DNA from: JBIICS01 sp044238735
GTDB lineage: Bacteria; Bacteroidota; Bacteroidia; UBA4408
DNA length: 14,755 nucleotides
Direction of reading: 5' to 3'
Assembly: GCA_044238735.1 (NCBI GenBank)
Contig: JBIICS010000070.1
Location: 1 to 14,755 of the forward strand
Positions 7,061 to 13,705 of the stretch are shown here, in pieces. Within the stretch, counting starts at the first letter, position 1; each line of letters begins with the position of its first letter. The notes beneath the pieces are model-generated. The model searched no databases. It was not told where the DNA came from and worked only from the letters and a program-made list of their open reading frames with translations. Position numbers and translations under genes: made by a program.

Positions 7061-7678
7061 ATGCTTTTTGTTAATGATACATATAAAACCATTCACACTG
7101 CATCAGAGGGCTTATTTCGCGACAGGGGAAGTAAATTTATAGGTTATGCCTATCCCTTAACTAATGAAAAAGAAGTTAAAGAATTTATTATTCAATTAAA
7201 GAAAGAACATCCCGCTGCCAATCATTGGTGTTATGCCTACTTTATTGGTCCTCATCAAGAGGGTTTCAGATCCAACGACGATGGAGAGCCAAATGGATCT
7301 GCCGGTAAACCTATCCTAAATCAGCTTAAGTCGTTTGGCGTTACTAACGTTCTGATTGTAGTGGTCAGATATTTTGGGGGAAGTTTACTGGGGGTATCCG
7401 GATTAATAAATGCATATAAGGAGGCTGCAAAACATGCATTGCAAAACGCAGAAATTATTGAAAAGCAGATTATGGAGTATTATCAAATCTCCTTTGATTA
7501 TATTTTAACTAATGAAGTAATGAGAATAATAAAGCAGTTTGAGTTGATATTAATCGATCAACAAATGCAGCTTAATTGTAATTTTACAATTGCGGTTAGA
7601 AAATCTTATGCCGATAAGGTATTAGAACTATTTAATAAATTAGAAGGTATAAATTTATCGTATCTTAAAACATCATGA
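7061..7678 (+). CDS. YigZ / IMPACT family protein
   Basis: 205 residues, the usual size for bacterial YigZ. The N-terminal IMPACT domain (UPF0029) is well marked: GSKFIGYA (23-30), the WCYAY strand, NDDGEPNGSAGKPIL (72-86) and VVRYFGGSLLGVSGLINAY (101-119). The C-terminal part (about 135-205) matches the position of the ferredoxin-like DUF1949 domain. In eukaryotes IMPACT regulates the Gcn2 kinase; the bacterial role is unsettled, with links to translation or nucleic acid binding suggested by structure. The ATG follows the preceding TAA with no gap (TAAATG), and the next gene starts one base after its TGA, so it is translated as part of a tight operon. Confidence 0.95.
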   Translation: MLFVNDTYKTIHTASEGLFRDRGSKFIGYAYPLTNEKEVKEFIIQLKKEHPAANHWCYAYFIGPHQEGFRSNDDGEPNGSAGKPILNQLKSFGVTNVLIVVVRYFGGSLLGVSGLINAYKEAAKHALQNAEIIEKQIMEYYQISFDYILTNEVMRIIKQFELILIDQQMQLNCNFTIAVRKSYADKVLELFNKLEGINLSYLKTS

Positions 7679-7679
7679 T

Positions 7680-8591
7680 ATGGAACTTTTAAAAAAATTA
7701 CAAAATATTCATGCTCCGGCCGGCGCAGAAAGACCTATTGCCGATTTCTTATTAAACTATATTAAAGTTAATAAGGATGACTGGAAAGTAAGGCCTAAAA
7801 TATACCAAGGACCAGGTTTTCAGGATACTATAATTCTGGTATTTGGAATACCTAATGTAGCTGTTTTTGCGCATCAGGATTCAATTGGGTTCACGGTTCG
7901 TTATGGAAATCAATTGGTTAAAATTGGCGGACCAAGGGCAGAAACCGGTTATACTTTAGTGGGTAACGATTCAATAGGGCCTATCGAATGCAAGCTTATT
8001 GTTAATGAGGACAAATCGATGTACTATGAGTTCGATCGAGAAATAGATCGCGGAACCACTTTAACTTTTAAACCCAATTGGAGAGAAGATGAGGAATATG
8101 TGCAGAATTGTTACATGGATGACCGGTTGGGATTATATGTAGCCTTAAAGTTATGCGAAACCATAGAAAACGGCGCTATCGTATTTAGTTGCTGGGAAGA
8201 AACTGGTGGTGGATCGGCTGAAGTAGCCGGTAAATGGTTATACGAAAATTTTGCGATTACAAAAGCTTTAATTAGTGATATAACATGGGTTACCGATGGT
8301 GTTCATCCGGGTAAAGGAGTTGTTATCTCTATGCGTGATACTGGCCTTCCCCGAAAAGAATTTGTTAATCGTATTATAGAATTAGCAAATAATAGTGGAA
8401 TCGATTATCAGTTAGAAGTTGAATCTGCCGGAGGTAGTGATGGTAATGCACTACAGCGCACATCGTTTCCTTGGGATTGGTGTTTTATTGGAGCTCCCGA
8501 GGATCATGTGCACAGTCCAGACGAGCGTGTTCATAAACACGATATAAAAACAATGATTGAATTGTATGAATTCTTAGTTAATAATATTTAG
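7680..8591 (+). CDS. M42-like zinc aminopeptidase (glutamyl aminopeptidase / M20-M42 family)
   Basis: Cytoplasmic (no signal peptide) co-catalytic metallopeptidase expected to trim N-terminal residues from peptides. 303 residues, shorter than the common 340-360 of M42. The metal and catalytic set is complete: AHQDSIGF (His65, with Asp67), MDDRLG (Asp147/148), WEETGGG (Glu173 and Glu174, general base and ligand), SDITWVTD (Asp200) and HSPDERV (His278). GGSDGNA (251-257) and the HPGKG segment near 209 match other M42 blocks. The reduced length appears to come from a compact insert between about 75 and 140, where M42 enzymes carry the beta-barrel oligomerisation domain, so the assembly state may differ. 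It follows yigZ by one base. The fold is secure; substrate preference is not. Confidence 0.9.
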   Translation: MELLKKLQNIHAPAGAERPIADFLLNYIKVNKDDWKVRPKIYQGPGFQDTIILVFGIPNVAVFAHQDSIGFTVRYGNQLVKIGGPRAETGYTLVGNDSIGPIECKLIVNEDKSMYYEFDREIDRGTTLTFKPNWREDEEYVQNCYMDDRLGLYVALKLCETIENGAIVFSCWEETGGGSAEVAGKWLYENFAITKALISDITWVTDGVHPGKGVVISMRDTGLPRKEFVNRIIELANNSGIDYQLEVESAGGSDGNALQRTSFPWDWCFIGAPEDHVHSPDERVHKHDIKTMIELYEFLVNNI

Positions 8592-8689
8592 AGTAAATCA
8601 TAGATATTTAATAAAATTTAAATTATGAATTATGAATTTCCTATACCTTCTCAACCTTCTAACTCATAAACCAATAAAATGTAAATGTT
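8592..8689. repeat. Spacer with two small imperfect repeats
   Basis: The 98-bp gap before the ureohydrolase gene holds a tandem heptamer, ATTATGA twice (8622-8635), then a near-tandem nonamer, ACCTTCTCA / ACCTTCTAA (8645-8662). No TAnnTTTG box or terminator hairpin is visible, so it is unclear whether a new transcript starts here or reads through from the aminopeptidase. Confidence 0.45.
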
Positions 8690-9751
8690 ATGTCATTAAA
8701 AGAAAAAATCAAGAATTTCAATCCAAATAATATCGGACAAAAAGACGCTAATTTGTTTGGCCTCCCTTTTACAACCGAAGAGTCAAATGTGGTGGTAGTC
8801 CCTGTGCCCTGGGAAGTAACCGTTAGTTATGGGGGTGGAACAGTAAATGGGCCCGAGGCCGTTTTTGAGGCCTCTGCACAAGTTGATTTATTTGATCCCT
8901 TTTTGCCCAATGCTTGGAAATTAGGCGTAGCCATGGAACAAGTTCCTAAAAAAATGAAAGCCGAAAGCCTAAAGCTGCGTAAACAAGCTGAGAAATATAT
9001 TGATTTATTAGCATCAGGTTTAACACCCGATAAAAATAAAGAGATGAAAAAAATTCAGGAGAGTGTGAACAAGGCCTGTTTTAATATGGTTAATGAGGTA
9101 AAAGAGCGTACATCACATTTTTTAAAGCAAGGTAAATTAGTTGTTTTGCTTGGTGGCGATCATAGTACCCCTCTTGGTTATTTGCAAGCTCTTGCTGCTA
9201 AGCACGGAGATTTTGGTGTTTTGCATATTGATGCTCATGCCGATTTAAGAGCGGCTTATGAGGGTTTTGAATTTTCTCACGCTTCAATTTTTTATAATGC
9301 CTTAAAGATTAAGGAGCTAAAAAAACTGGTGCAAGTGGGCATTAGGGATTACTGTGAGGAAGAATACGATTTGATTAAAAAGAATAAAGGGCGCATTGTA
9401 TGTTATTTTGATAAGGATATGAAGCATCAGCTTTATAAAGGAAAAAAGGTGGCAGAACTACATAAAGAAATTATTAAGCAACTTCCAAAAAAGGTTTATG
9501 TGAGTTTTGATATTGATGGTTTAGATCCGAAGATGTGCCCCAATACCGGAACACCAGTTCCGGGTGGTTTCGAATTTGAAGAAGCATGTCACTTAATACA
9601 AATTCTTGCCCAGAGTGGAAGAACAATTATTGGCTGCGATATAAACGAAGTATCTCCGGGTAAAGACGAATGGGATGCTAACGTGGGAAGCCGATTATTG
9701 TTTAGAATGATAAATATGATGGCATATTCTAATGGATTTAAAAAACTGTAA
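8690..9751 (+). CDS. Agmatinase / arginase family ureohydrolase
   Basis: Binuclear-manganese hydrolase that releases urea (or formamide) from a guanidino or formimino substrate. 353 residues. All six family Mn ligands are present: GGDHS (His158), HIDAHADLR (Asp181, His183, Asp185) and SFDIDGLDP (Asp274, Asp276). It also has the YGGGTVNGPEAV N-terminal block and the DINEVSPG block (317-324). A lysine-rich helical insert (about 87-146) makes it longer than the roughly 305-residue E. coli SpeB. Agmatinase is the best guess from overall pattern (PVPGGFEFEEA), but arginase or formimidoylglutamase cannot be excluded: no arginine decarboxylase, spermidine or histidine-degradation gene is next to it here. 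The threonine aldolase gene follows 40 bp later on the same strand. Confidence 0.9.
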   Translation: MSLKEKIKNFNPNNIGQKDANLFGLPFTTEESNVVVVPVPWEVTVSYGGGTVNGPEAVFEASAQVDLFDPFLPNAWKLGVAMEQVPKKMKAESLKLRKQAEKYIDLLASGLTPDKNKEMKKIQESVNKACFNMVNEVKERTSHFLKQGKLVVLLGGDHSTPLGYLQALAAKHGDFGVLHIDAHADLRAAYEGFEFSHASIFYNALKIKELKKLVQVGIRDYCEEEYDLIKKNKGRIVCYFDKDMKHQLYKGKKVAELHKEIIKQLPKKVYVSFDIDGLDPKMCPNTGTPVPGGFEFEEACHLIQILAQSGRTIIGCDINEVSPGKDEWDANVGSRLLFRMINMMAYSNGFKKL

Positions 9752-9791
9752 TACTATAATCGCATTTCTTTTTAAATAATCTTTTAATGAT

Positions 9792-10820
9792 ATGGAAAAT
9801 AATATTATTGATTTACGAAGTGATACAGTTACAAAGCCCACCAAAGCTATGCTGGAAGAAATGTTTGCAGCAGAAGTAGGAGATGATGTTTTTAATGAAG
9901 ATCCAACAGTATTAGAATTAGAAAATAAAGTGGCCATGTTGTTCGGGCACGAATCCGCCTTGTTTTGTCCAAGTGGAACCATGACGAATCAAATTGCTAT
10001 AAATGTTCATACCAAATCTGGCGATGAACTTATTTGTGATGAATTATCTCATATTTATCATTATGAAAATGCCGGAGTAGCCTCTAATTCGGGTGTTCAA
10101 ATTAAATTATTAAAGGGAGAAAATGGATGTTTATCTGCCAGTCAAATTGCGGTATCTGTTAATTCGGATTTCGATTGGTTGCCTAAAACAGCTTTAATTT
10201 CGTTGGAGAATACCGGTAATAAAGCGGGAGGTAGTTATTATTCTCTAGAAGCAATGAGTGAAATTTCCAAGCTCTCCCAACAACTTAATATCCCTCTTCA
10301 TTTAGATGGAGCTCGTTTTTTTAATGCCAGTGTTGCTGCAGGTTATCAGCCGTACCAAGTAGGCCCTTTGTTTAACAGCTTATCTATTTGCCTTTCTAAG
10401 GGTCTCGGTGCTCCCATTGGTTCTTTGTTAATAGGTAATAAGTCCTTTATAAAAGAGGCTCGAAGGGTAAGAAAACGTTGGGGAGGAGGCATGCGCCAAG
10501 TGGGTTATTTAGCCAAGGCCGGAATATTTGCATTGGATCATCACATCCAACGTTTAGAGGAGGACCACAGGAGAGCCAAAGAGATTGAGACTTTTCTTTT
10601 TCAAATGCCTTATGTTAAGTCTATTTTACCGGTAAAGACTAATATTGTAATTTTTGAATTAACAGAAGATTTTGAGGTTTCTTCGTTTATTAATGTGTTG
10701 GAAACAAACTCCATTAGGGCGGTTCCTTTTGGGCCGCGGAGTGTTCGTTTTGTAACTCATCTCGACTTTTCAGAGGAACAGTTAAAGGTTTTAAAAAGGG
10801 TTTTAAAACAGATTAATTAG
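9792..10820 (+). CDS. ltaE: Low-specificity L-threonine aldolase
   Basis: PLP enzyme that cleaves L-threonine or allo-threonine to glycine and acetaldehyde in the cytoplasm. 342 residues, full length. Diagnostic blocks: DLRSDTVTKPT (7-17) at the extreme N-terminus, VGDDVFNEDPTV (29-40), FCPSGTMTNQIA (58-69) for phosphate binding, the ELSHIYHYENAG region (84-95) with the PLP-facing histidine, HLDGARFFNA (170-179) with Asp172 and Arg175, and the PLP lysine in LSKGLGAP (Lys203). All catalytic residues are intact. It lies 40 bp after the ureohydrolase and 29 bp before the epimerase, consistent with one transcript, though no functional link is obvious beyond amino-acid turnover. The start at 9792 is set by the conserved N-terminal DLRSDT block. 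Confidence 0.95.
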   Translation: MENNIIDLRSDTVTKPTKAMLEEMFAAEVGDDVFNEDPTVLELENKVAMLFGHESALFCPSGTMTNQIAINVHTKSGDELICDELSHIYHYENAGVASNSGVQIKLLKGENGCLSASQIAVSVNSDFDWLPKTALISLENTGNKAGGSYYSLEAMSEISKLSQQLNIPLHLDGARFFNASVAAGYQPYQVGPLFNSLSICLSKGLGAPIGSLLIGNKSFIKEARRVRKRWGGGMRQVGYLAKAGIFALDHHIQRLEEDHRRAKEIETFLFQMPYVKSILPVKTNIVIFELTEDFEVSSFINVLETNSIRAVPFGPRSVRFVTHLDFSEEQLKVLKRVLKQIN

Positions 10821-10849
10821 TATATTTATAGGGCTTTATAGAACATGCT

Positions 10850-11764
10850 ATGAAAAAAATTTTAGTAACAGGCGGTGCTGGATTTATTGGATCTCACTTG
10901 GTTAGACGATTAGTTGAAGAGGGTAACGAGGTTACAGTTTTAGACAATTTATTGCGTGGAAATAAACTCGACCACGATATAATGCAAAAAATATATTTGC
11001 GAATAGGTGATGTGCGGAATTATCAGGTAGTGGATGAGTTAACAAAAGGTTGTGATCAAATCTACCATTTTGCTGCAGTTTTAGGCGTTGATGTTGTTGC
11101 GGATAATCCAGTTGAAACTATGGATACGGAAGTAATTGGCATGAAGAACATTGCTGATGCGGCAATGAAACATGGGGTTTCAAAAATTATATATGCTTCA
11201 ACATCCGGAGTATATGGCCATTCTGCAATTGAAAAAAGTTTTACCGAAGAAATTCAAATTGACCCCAGAACCAGTTATGCTATTGCTAAACGTTATAATG
11301 AAATATACCTTAAGGCCTTATTCGAAGAGAAAGGTTTAAATTCATTGTCGTTACGTTTTTTTAATATATACGGGAAAAAACAAGATAACCGAATGGTGAT
11401 ACCTAGATTTTTGGAACAAGCTTTAGCTGGCAATCCCATTACAGTTTACGGTCAAGGAAAGCAAACACGCGATTTTACTTATATTGATGATACCGTTACC
11501 GCTTGTGTTCAGTTAGCTGAAAAAGGCGGACAGGCCGAGATATTCAATATTGCAAACGAAAATGAATTAACTATTGAAGATTTGGCTCATGCTATTGTTA
11601 AGGTAACTAATTCAAAATCTAAAATTTCTTACATAGAAGCACCTAAAAAGCGTTACGATTATGAAGTAGAACGCCGTTATGGTAGTTCCGATAAATTGTT
11701 TAAAACTATAGGTTTTAAGCCCAATACTCAACTCGAAGAAGGTCTATTGGCTATATTGTCCTAA
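10850..11764 (+). CDS. NAD-dependent sugar epimerase/dehydratase (extended SDR, GalE-like)
   Basis: 304 residues, an extended short-chain dehydrogenase acting on a nucleotide-sugar. The Rossmann motif GGAGFIGSH lies at 8-16, DVRNY (54-58) and FAAVLGV (74-80) line the cofactor pocket, the catalytic Ser/Thr is in ASTSGVYG (116-123), and the YxxxK pair is Tyr143 and Lys147 (SYAIAK). The sugar-nucleotide side shows RFFNIYG (169-175), VIPRF and TRDFTYIDDTV (206-216). This pattern fits UDP-glucose 4-epimerase, UDP-glucuronate decarboxylase or a dTDP-sugar dehydratase; I cannot choose between them by eye. It ends the 8690-11764 run and is closed by a terminator 12 bp past the stop. A glycosyltransferase lies nearby on the opposite strand, hinting at glycan synthesis. 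Confidence 0.9.
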   Translation: MKKILVTGGAGFIGSHLVRRLVEEGNEVTVLDNLLRGNKLDHDIMQKIYLRIGDVRNYQVVDELTKGCDQIYHFAAVLGVDVVADNPVETMDTEVIGMKNIADAAMKHGVSKIIYASTSGVYGHSAIEKSFTEEIQIDPRTSYAIAKRYNEIYLKALFEEKGLNSLSLRFFNIYGKKQDNRMVIPRFLEQALAGNPITVYGQGKQTRDFTYIDDTVTACVQLAEKGGQAEIFNIANENELTIEDLAHAIVKVTNSKSKISYIEAPKKRYDYEVERRYGSSDKLFKTIGFKPNTQLEEGLLAILS

Positions 11765-11776
11765 TAAACTTAAATC

Positions 11777-11798
11777 ACCGGAGAAATCCGGTTTTTTT
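11777..11798 (+). terminator. Rho-independent terminator after the epimerase gene
   Basis: ACCGGA (11777-11782) pairs with TCCGGT (11787-11792) around a GAAA tetraloop, followed by an unbroken T-run to 11798. The run ends exactly at the ATG of the next gene (11799), so the element is either a terminator that isolates that gene or a leader hairpin able to control it. Confidence 0.85.
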
Positions 11799-12500
11799 AT
11801 GGAAGATATTAAATGCGCCATCACCGGTAAAGTAATTAAAATTAATGCAGCATACAGAGTTGCAGATATCGGCGATAATTTGTTTCGATACATTTTGGAA
11901 AAACATCCCCATTTAACTAAAGAGATGTTTATTGAAATTGATGAACTAAATAAGCTCCGAAAAGAATACATAGAGGAAATAATTAAATCCGAAATCGGCG
12001 AATTGGATTATATTGATAAGGAGGTACTAAAAGCTTTTTCCACTAATAAATTACTTTCCGAAAATATAGAAGATACAATTGATGAAGAATATACAATCTC
12101 GCAAAAATTAGCTGATCATATAGCAGAGTTTGGAGGAAGCTGGACGTTTATAATTTCATTCTTTCTTTTCATATTCATTTGGATTTTGATAAACCTATTT
12201 GTATTTATGAATAAGGGTTATGACCCGTATCCTTTTATTTTGCTGAATCTCATTCTTTCTTGTTTGGCCTCAATACAAGCTCCTATTATTATGATGAGTC
12301 AGAACAGAAAAGAAGAAAAAGACAGAAAAAGAAGTGAGTATGATTACAAAGTAAATTTGAAGGCAGAATTAGAAATTCGCTTACTTCATGAAAAAATGGA
12401 TCATTTGATGATTAATCAGAACAAACGATTATTGGAAATACAGGAAATACAGGCAGAGTACCTAAAAGACATTTTAAGGAGCATTAACCAGAAATCGTAA
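11799..12500 (+). CDS. DUF1003 family membrane protein
   Basis: 233 residues, cytoplasmic membrane, two helices (about 114-136 and 145-167) joined by a short loop (NKGYDPYPF). The span from about 100 to 205 fits DUF1003 (PF06210): AEFGGSWTFI before helix 1, YPFILLNLILS, then SIQAPIIMMSQNR and the charged DRKRSEYDYKVNLKAE tail with a probable coiled coil to the C-terminus. The first 95 residues are a separate soluble, charged domain beginning with CAITGK, resembling the amino end of other Bacteroidota DUF1003 proteins. Function is unknown. The ATG directly touches the T-run of the upstream terminator; the next Met is at residue 43 and would remove the CAITGK block, so the first start is kept. 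No promoter is visible. Its 3' end overlaps the opposing glycosyltransferase gene by 17 bp. Confidence 0.85.
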   Translation: MEDIKCAITGKVIKINAAYRVADIGDNLFRYILEKHPHLTKEMFIEIDELNKLRKEYIEEIIKSEIGELDYIDKEVLKAFSTNKLLSENIEDTIDEEYTISQKLADHIAEFGGSWTFIISFFLFIFIWILINLFVFMNKGYDPYPFILLNLILSCLASIQAPIIMMSQNRKEEKDRKRSEYDYKVNLKAELEIRLLHEKMDHLMINQNKRLLEIQEIQAEYLKDILRSINQKS

Positions 12501-13641
12501 TCTTATCCAAAACCCTAATTAACTTTTCCATTATATTTTCCCAGATAAAGTCTTCCTTACATTTTTTAAGTGAAGATGCTTTGAGTGAATTTAATTTTTC
12601 TTTGTTAGAAAGTATTTGCTCTATTGCAGACTTTAATTCAGAAGTATCCCCTGGTTTTATTAAAATACCGTTTTCCGGGTTTACCATCATGGATATTGCC
12701 CCCACATCAGATGCGATTATAGCACATGATCTGGACATAGCCTCTAGTATAACATTTGGCATTCCTTCAGAATAACTTGGGCAAACCAATACATCACATT
12801 TGTCCAATAAATTTAATAAGGTAATGTGGTTTCTTATTTCTCCTTCATAGCTTACATTCTCCAGTTTTAACTTTTGATTATCCTCAATGGGGCCTATAAA
12901 TTTAAATTCAAATTCATGTTTTCTGTTCGAATTACTAAGCGCTGTTATTACTTTGTTTAATTCTATAATTCCTTTTCTTCTTTCTGGTCTTCCAACAAAG
13001 CAAAAACGGATAGGTGTATTTAGCGATGTTACTTCATTTATGGTTAAATCTTTACTAATGCCACTTGGTATTTCAATTATTTTTGATTGATTAACACCCG
13101 AGAGGCTGATTAATTCGGTTATTTTTCCACCATAAGAAAATATGAAATCCGACCATTTAGAAATTTTTCTTACGGGTCTTTTTAAAAAAAGGTTAGAAGA
13201 TAAACTGGCCTTAAAGTTTGGTTGATACTGAAACATCTCGTAACCATGAAATTTAACCCCAATCTTTGGTGCACTAATTTTGCCTTTTGCACGTTGCTCC
13301 AACAGATACCAGCCTGTAAAGCCTTTGGTGTATATAAAGTCAACCGGTTCTTGTTTTATGTATTCGTTATAGATCCTTTTCGAATATTCATAAGAGTTTC
13401 TAACATAGTGTCCGGGTATTTTACCGGGCGAAGGAAAGTTAATTACTATAGAATTAATATTCTTTTTCTCTTCTTCTGTAAAAACATCTAGTTTAGTTAT
13501 ATCAAGAGAGCTTTGATTGGTGTGATAAAGATCTACCTTAATTCCATTTTGCGCCAGGTATTTGCAAATAAAATAAGAGTGTCTTTGCATTCCTCCCAAC
13601 ACATAAGGGCTTATACCATCTGTAAATAAAGCTATTCGCAT
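12484..13641 (-). CDS. GT4-family glycosyltransferase
   Basis: Retaining glycosyltransferase with a GT-B fold, expected to add a sugar from a nucleotide donor to a lipid-linked or surface glycan on the cytoplasmic face of the membrane. 385 residues, full length. The N-terminal acceptor domain opens with MRIALFTDGISPYVLGGMQRH, with the GG loop at 16-17. The linker leads to IPSGI (191-195). The C-terminal donor domain shows FVGRPERRKG (215-224), YEGEI (265-269), then the E-x7-E donor-binding motif SEGMPNVILEAM (Glu292 and Glu300) and GAISMMVNPENGILI. No membrane helix or signal peptide. Donor and acceptor are unknown. The gene is transcribed leftward, overlaps the DUF1003 gene tail to tail, and has no recognisable TAnnTTTG box upstream. 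Confidence 0.93.
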   Translation of the reverse strand: MRIALFTDGISPYVLGGMQRHSYFICKYLAQNGIKVDLYHTNQSSLDITKLDVFTEEEKKNINSIVINFPSPGKIPGHYVRNSYEYSKRIYNEYIKQEPVDFIYTKGFTGWYLLEQRAKGKISAPKIGVKFHGYEMFQYQPNFKASLSSNLFLKRPVRKISKWSDFIFSYGGKITELISLSGVNQSKIIEIPSGISKDLTINEVTSLNTPIRFCFVGRPERRKGIIELNKVITALSNSNRKHEFEFKFIGPIEDNQKLKLENVSYEGEIRNHITLLNLLDKCDVLVCPSYSEGMPNVILEAMSRSCAIIASDVGAISMMVNPENGILIKPGDTSELKSAIEQILSNKEKLNSLKASSLKKCKEDFIWENIMEKLIRVLDKITISG

Positions 13642-13652
13642 AATTAAATCAG

Positions 13653-13674
13653 TCTTAAAGTTAAGATTATTAAG
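13653..13674. promoter_or_regulatory. Small palindrome in the divergent spacer, possible operator
   Basis: TCTTAA (13653-13658) and TTAAGA (13661-13666) form a perfect inverted repeat around AG, and a third TTAAG half-site follows at 13670-13674. It lies in the 64-bp gap between the two diverging starts (13641 and 13706), where a shared operator could sit. AT-rich palindromes this short can arise by chance. Confidence 0.25.
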
Positions 13675-13705
13675 CCTTTCACAAAAAAAATAAACATATT
13701 TGTGT

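Noticed and set aside
9695..9982. Open frame of 95 codons on the minus strand between the ureohydrolase and threonine aldolase genes
   Set aside because: It covers the conserved 3' and 5' ends of two real genes and has low-complexity, Ser/Asn-rich composition with no recognisable motif.
11744..11971. Minus-strand open frame of 75 codons across the epimerase terminator
   Set aside because: It runs through the terminator hairpin and the start of the DUF1003 gene; the composition looks like a reverse-strand artefact.
13222..13491. Plus-strand open frames (also at 12581-12775 and 12887-13090) inside the glycosyltransferase gene
   Set aside because: They are antisense to a full-length GT4 gene with intact motifs and show no start context or family signal.
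13695..13702. CATATTTG as a -7 box for the RNA methyltransferase gene
   Set aside because: The first base of TAnnTTTG is wrong, the nearest TTTC is only 14 bp away, and transcription would start after the ATG at 13706.
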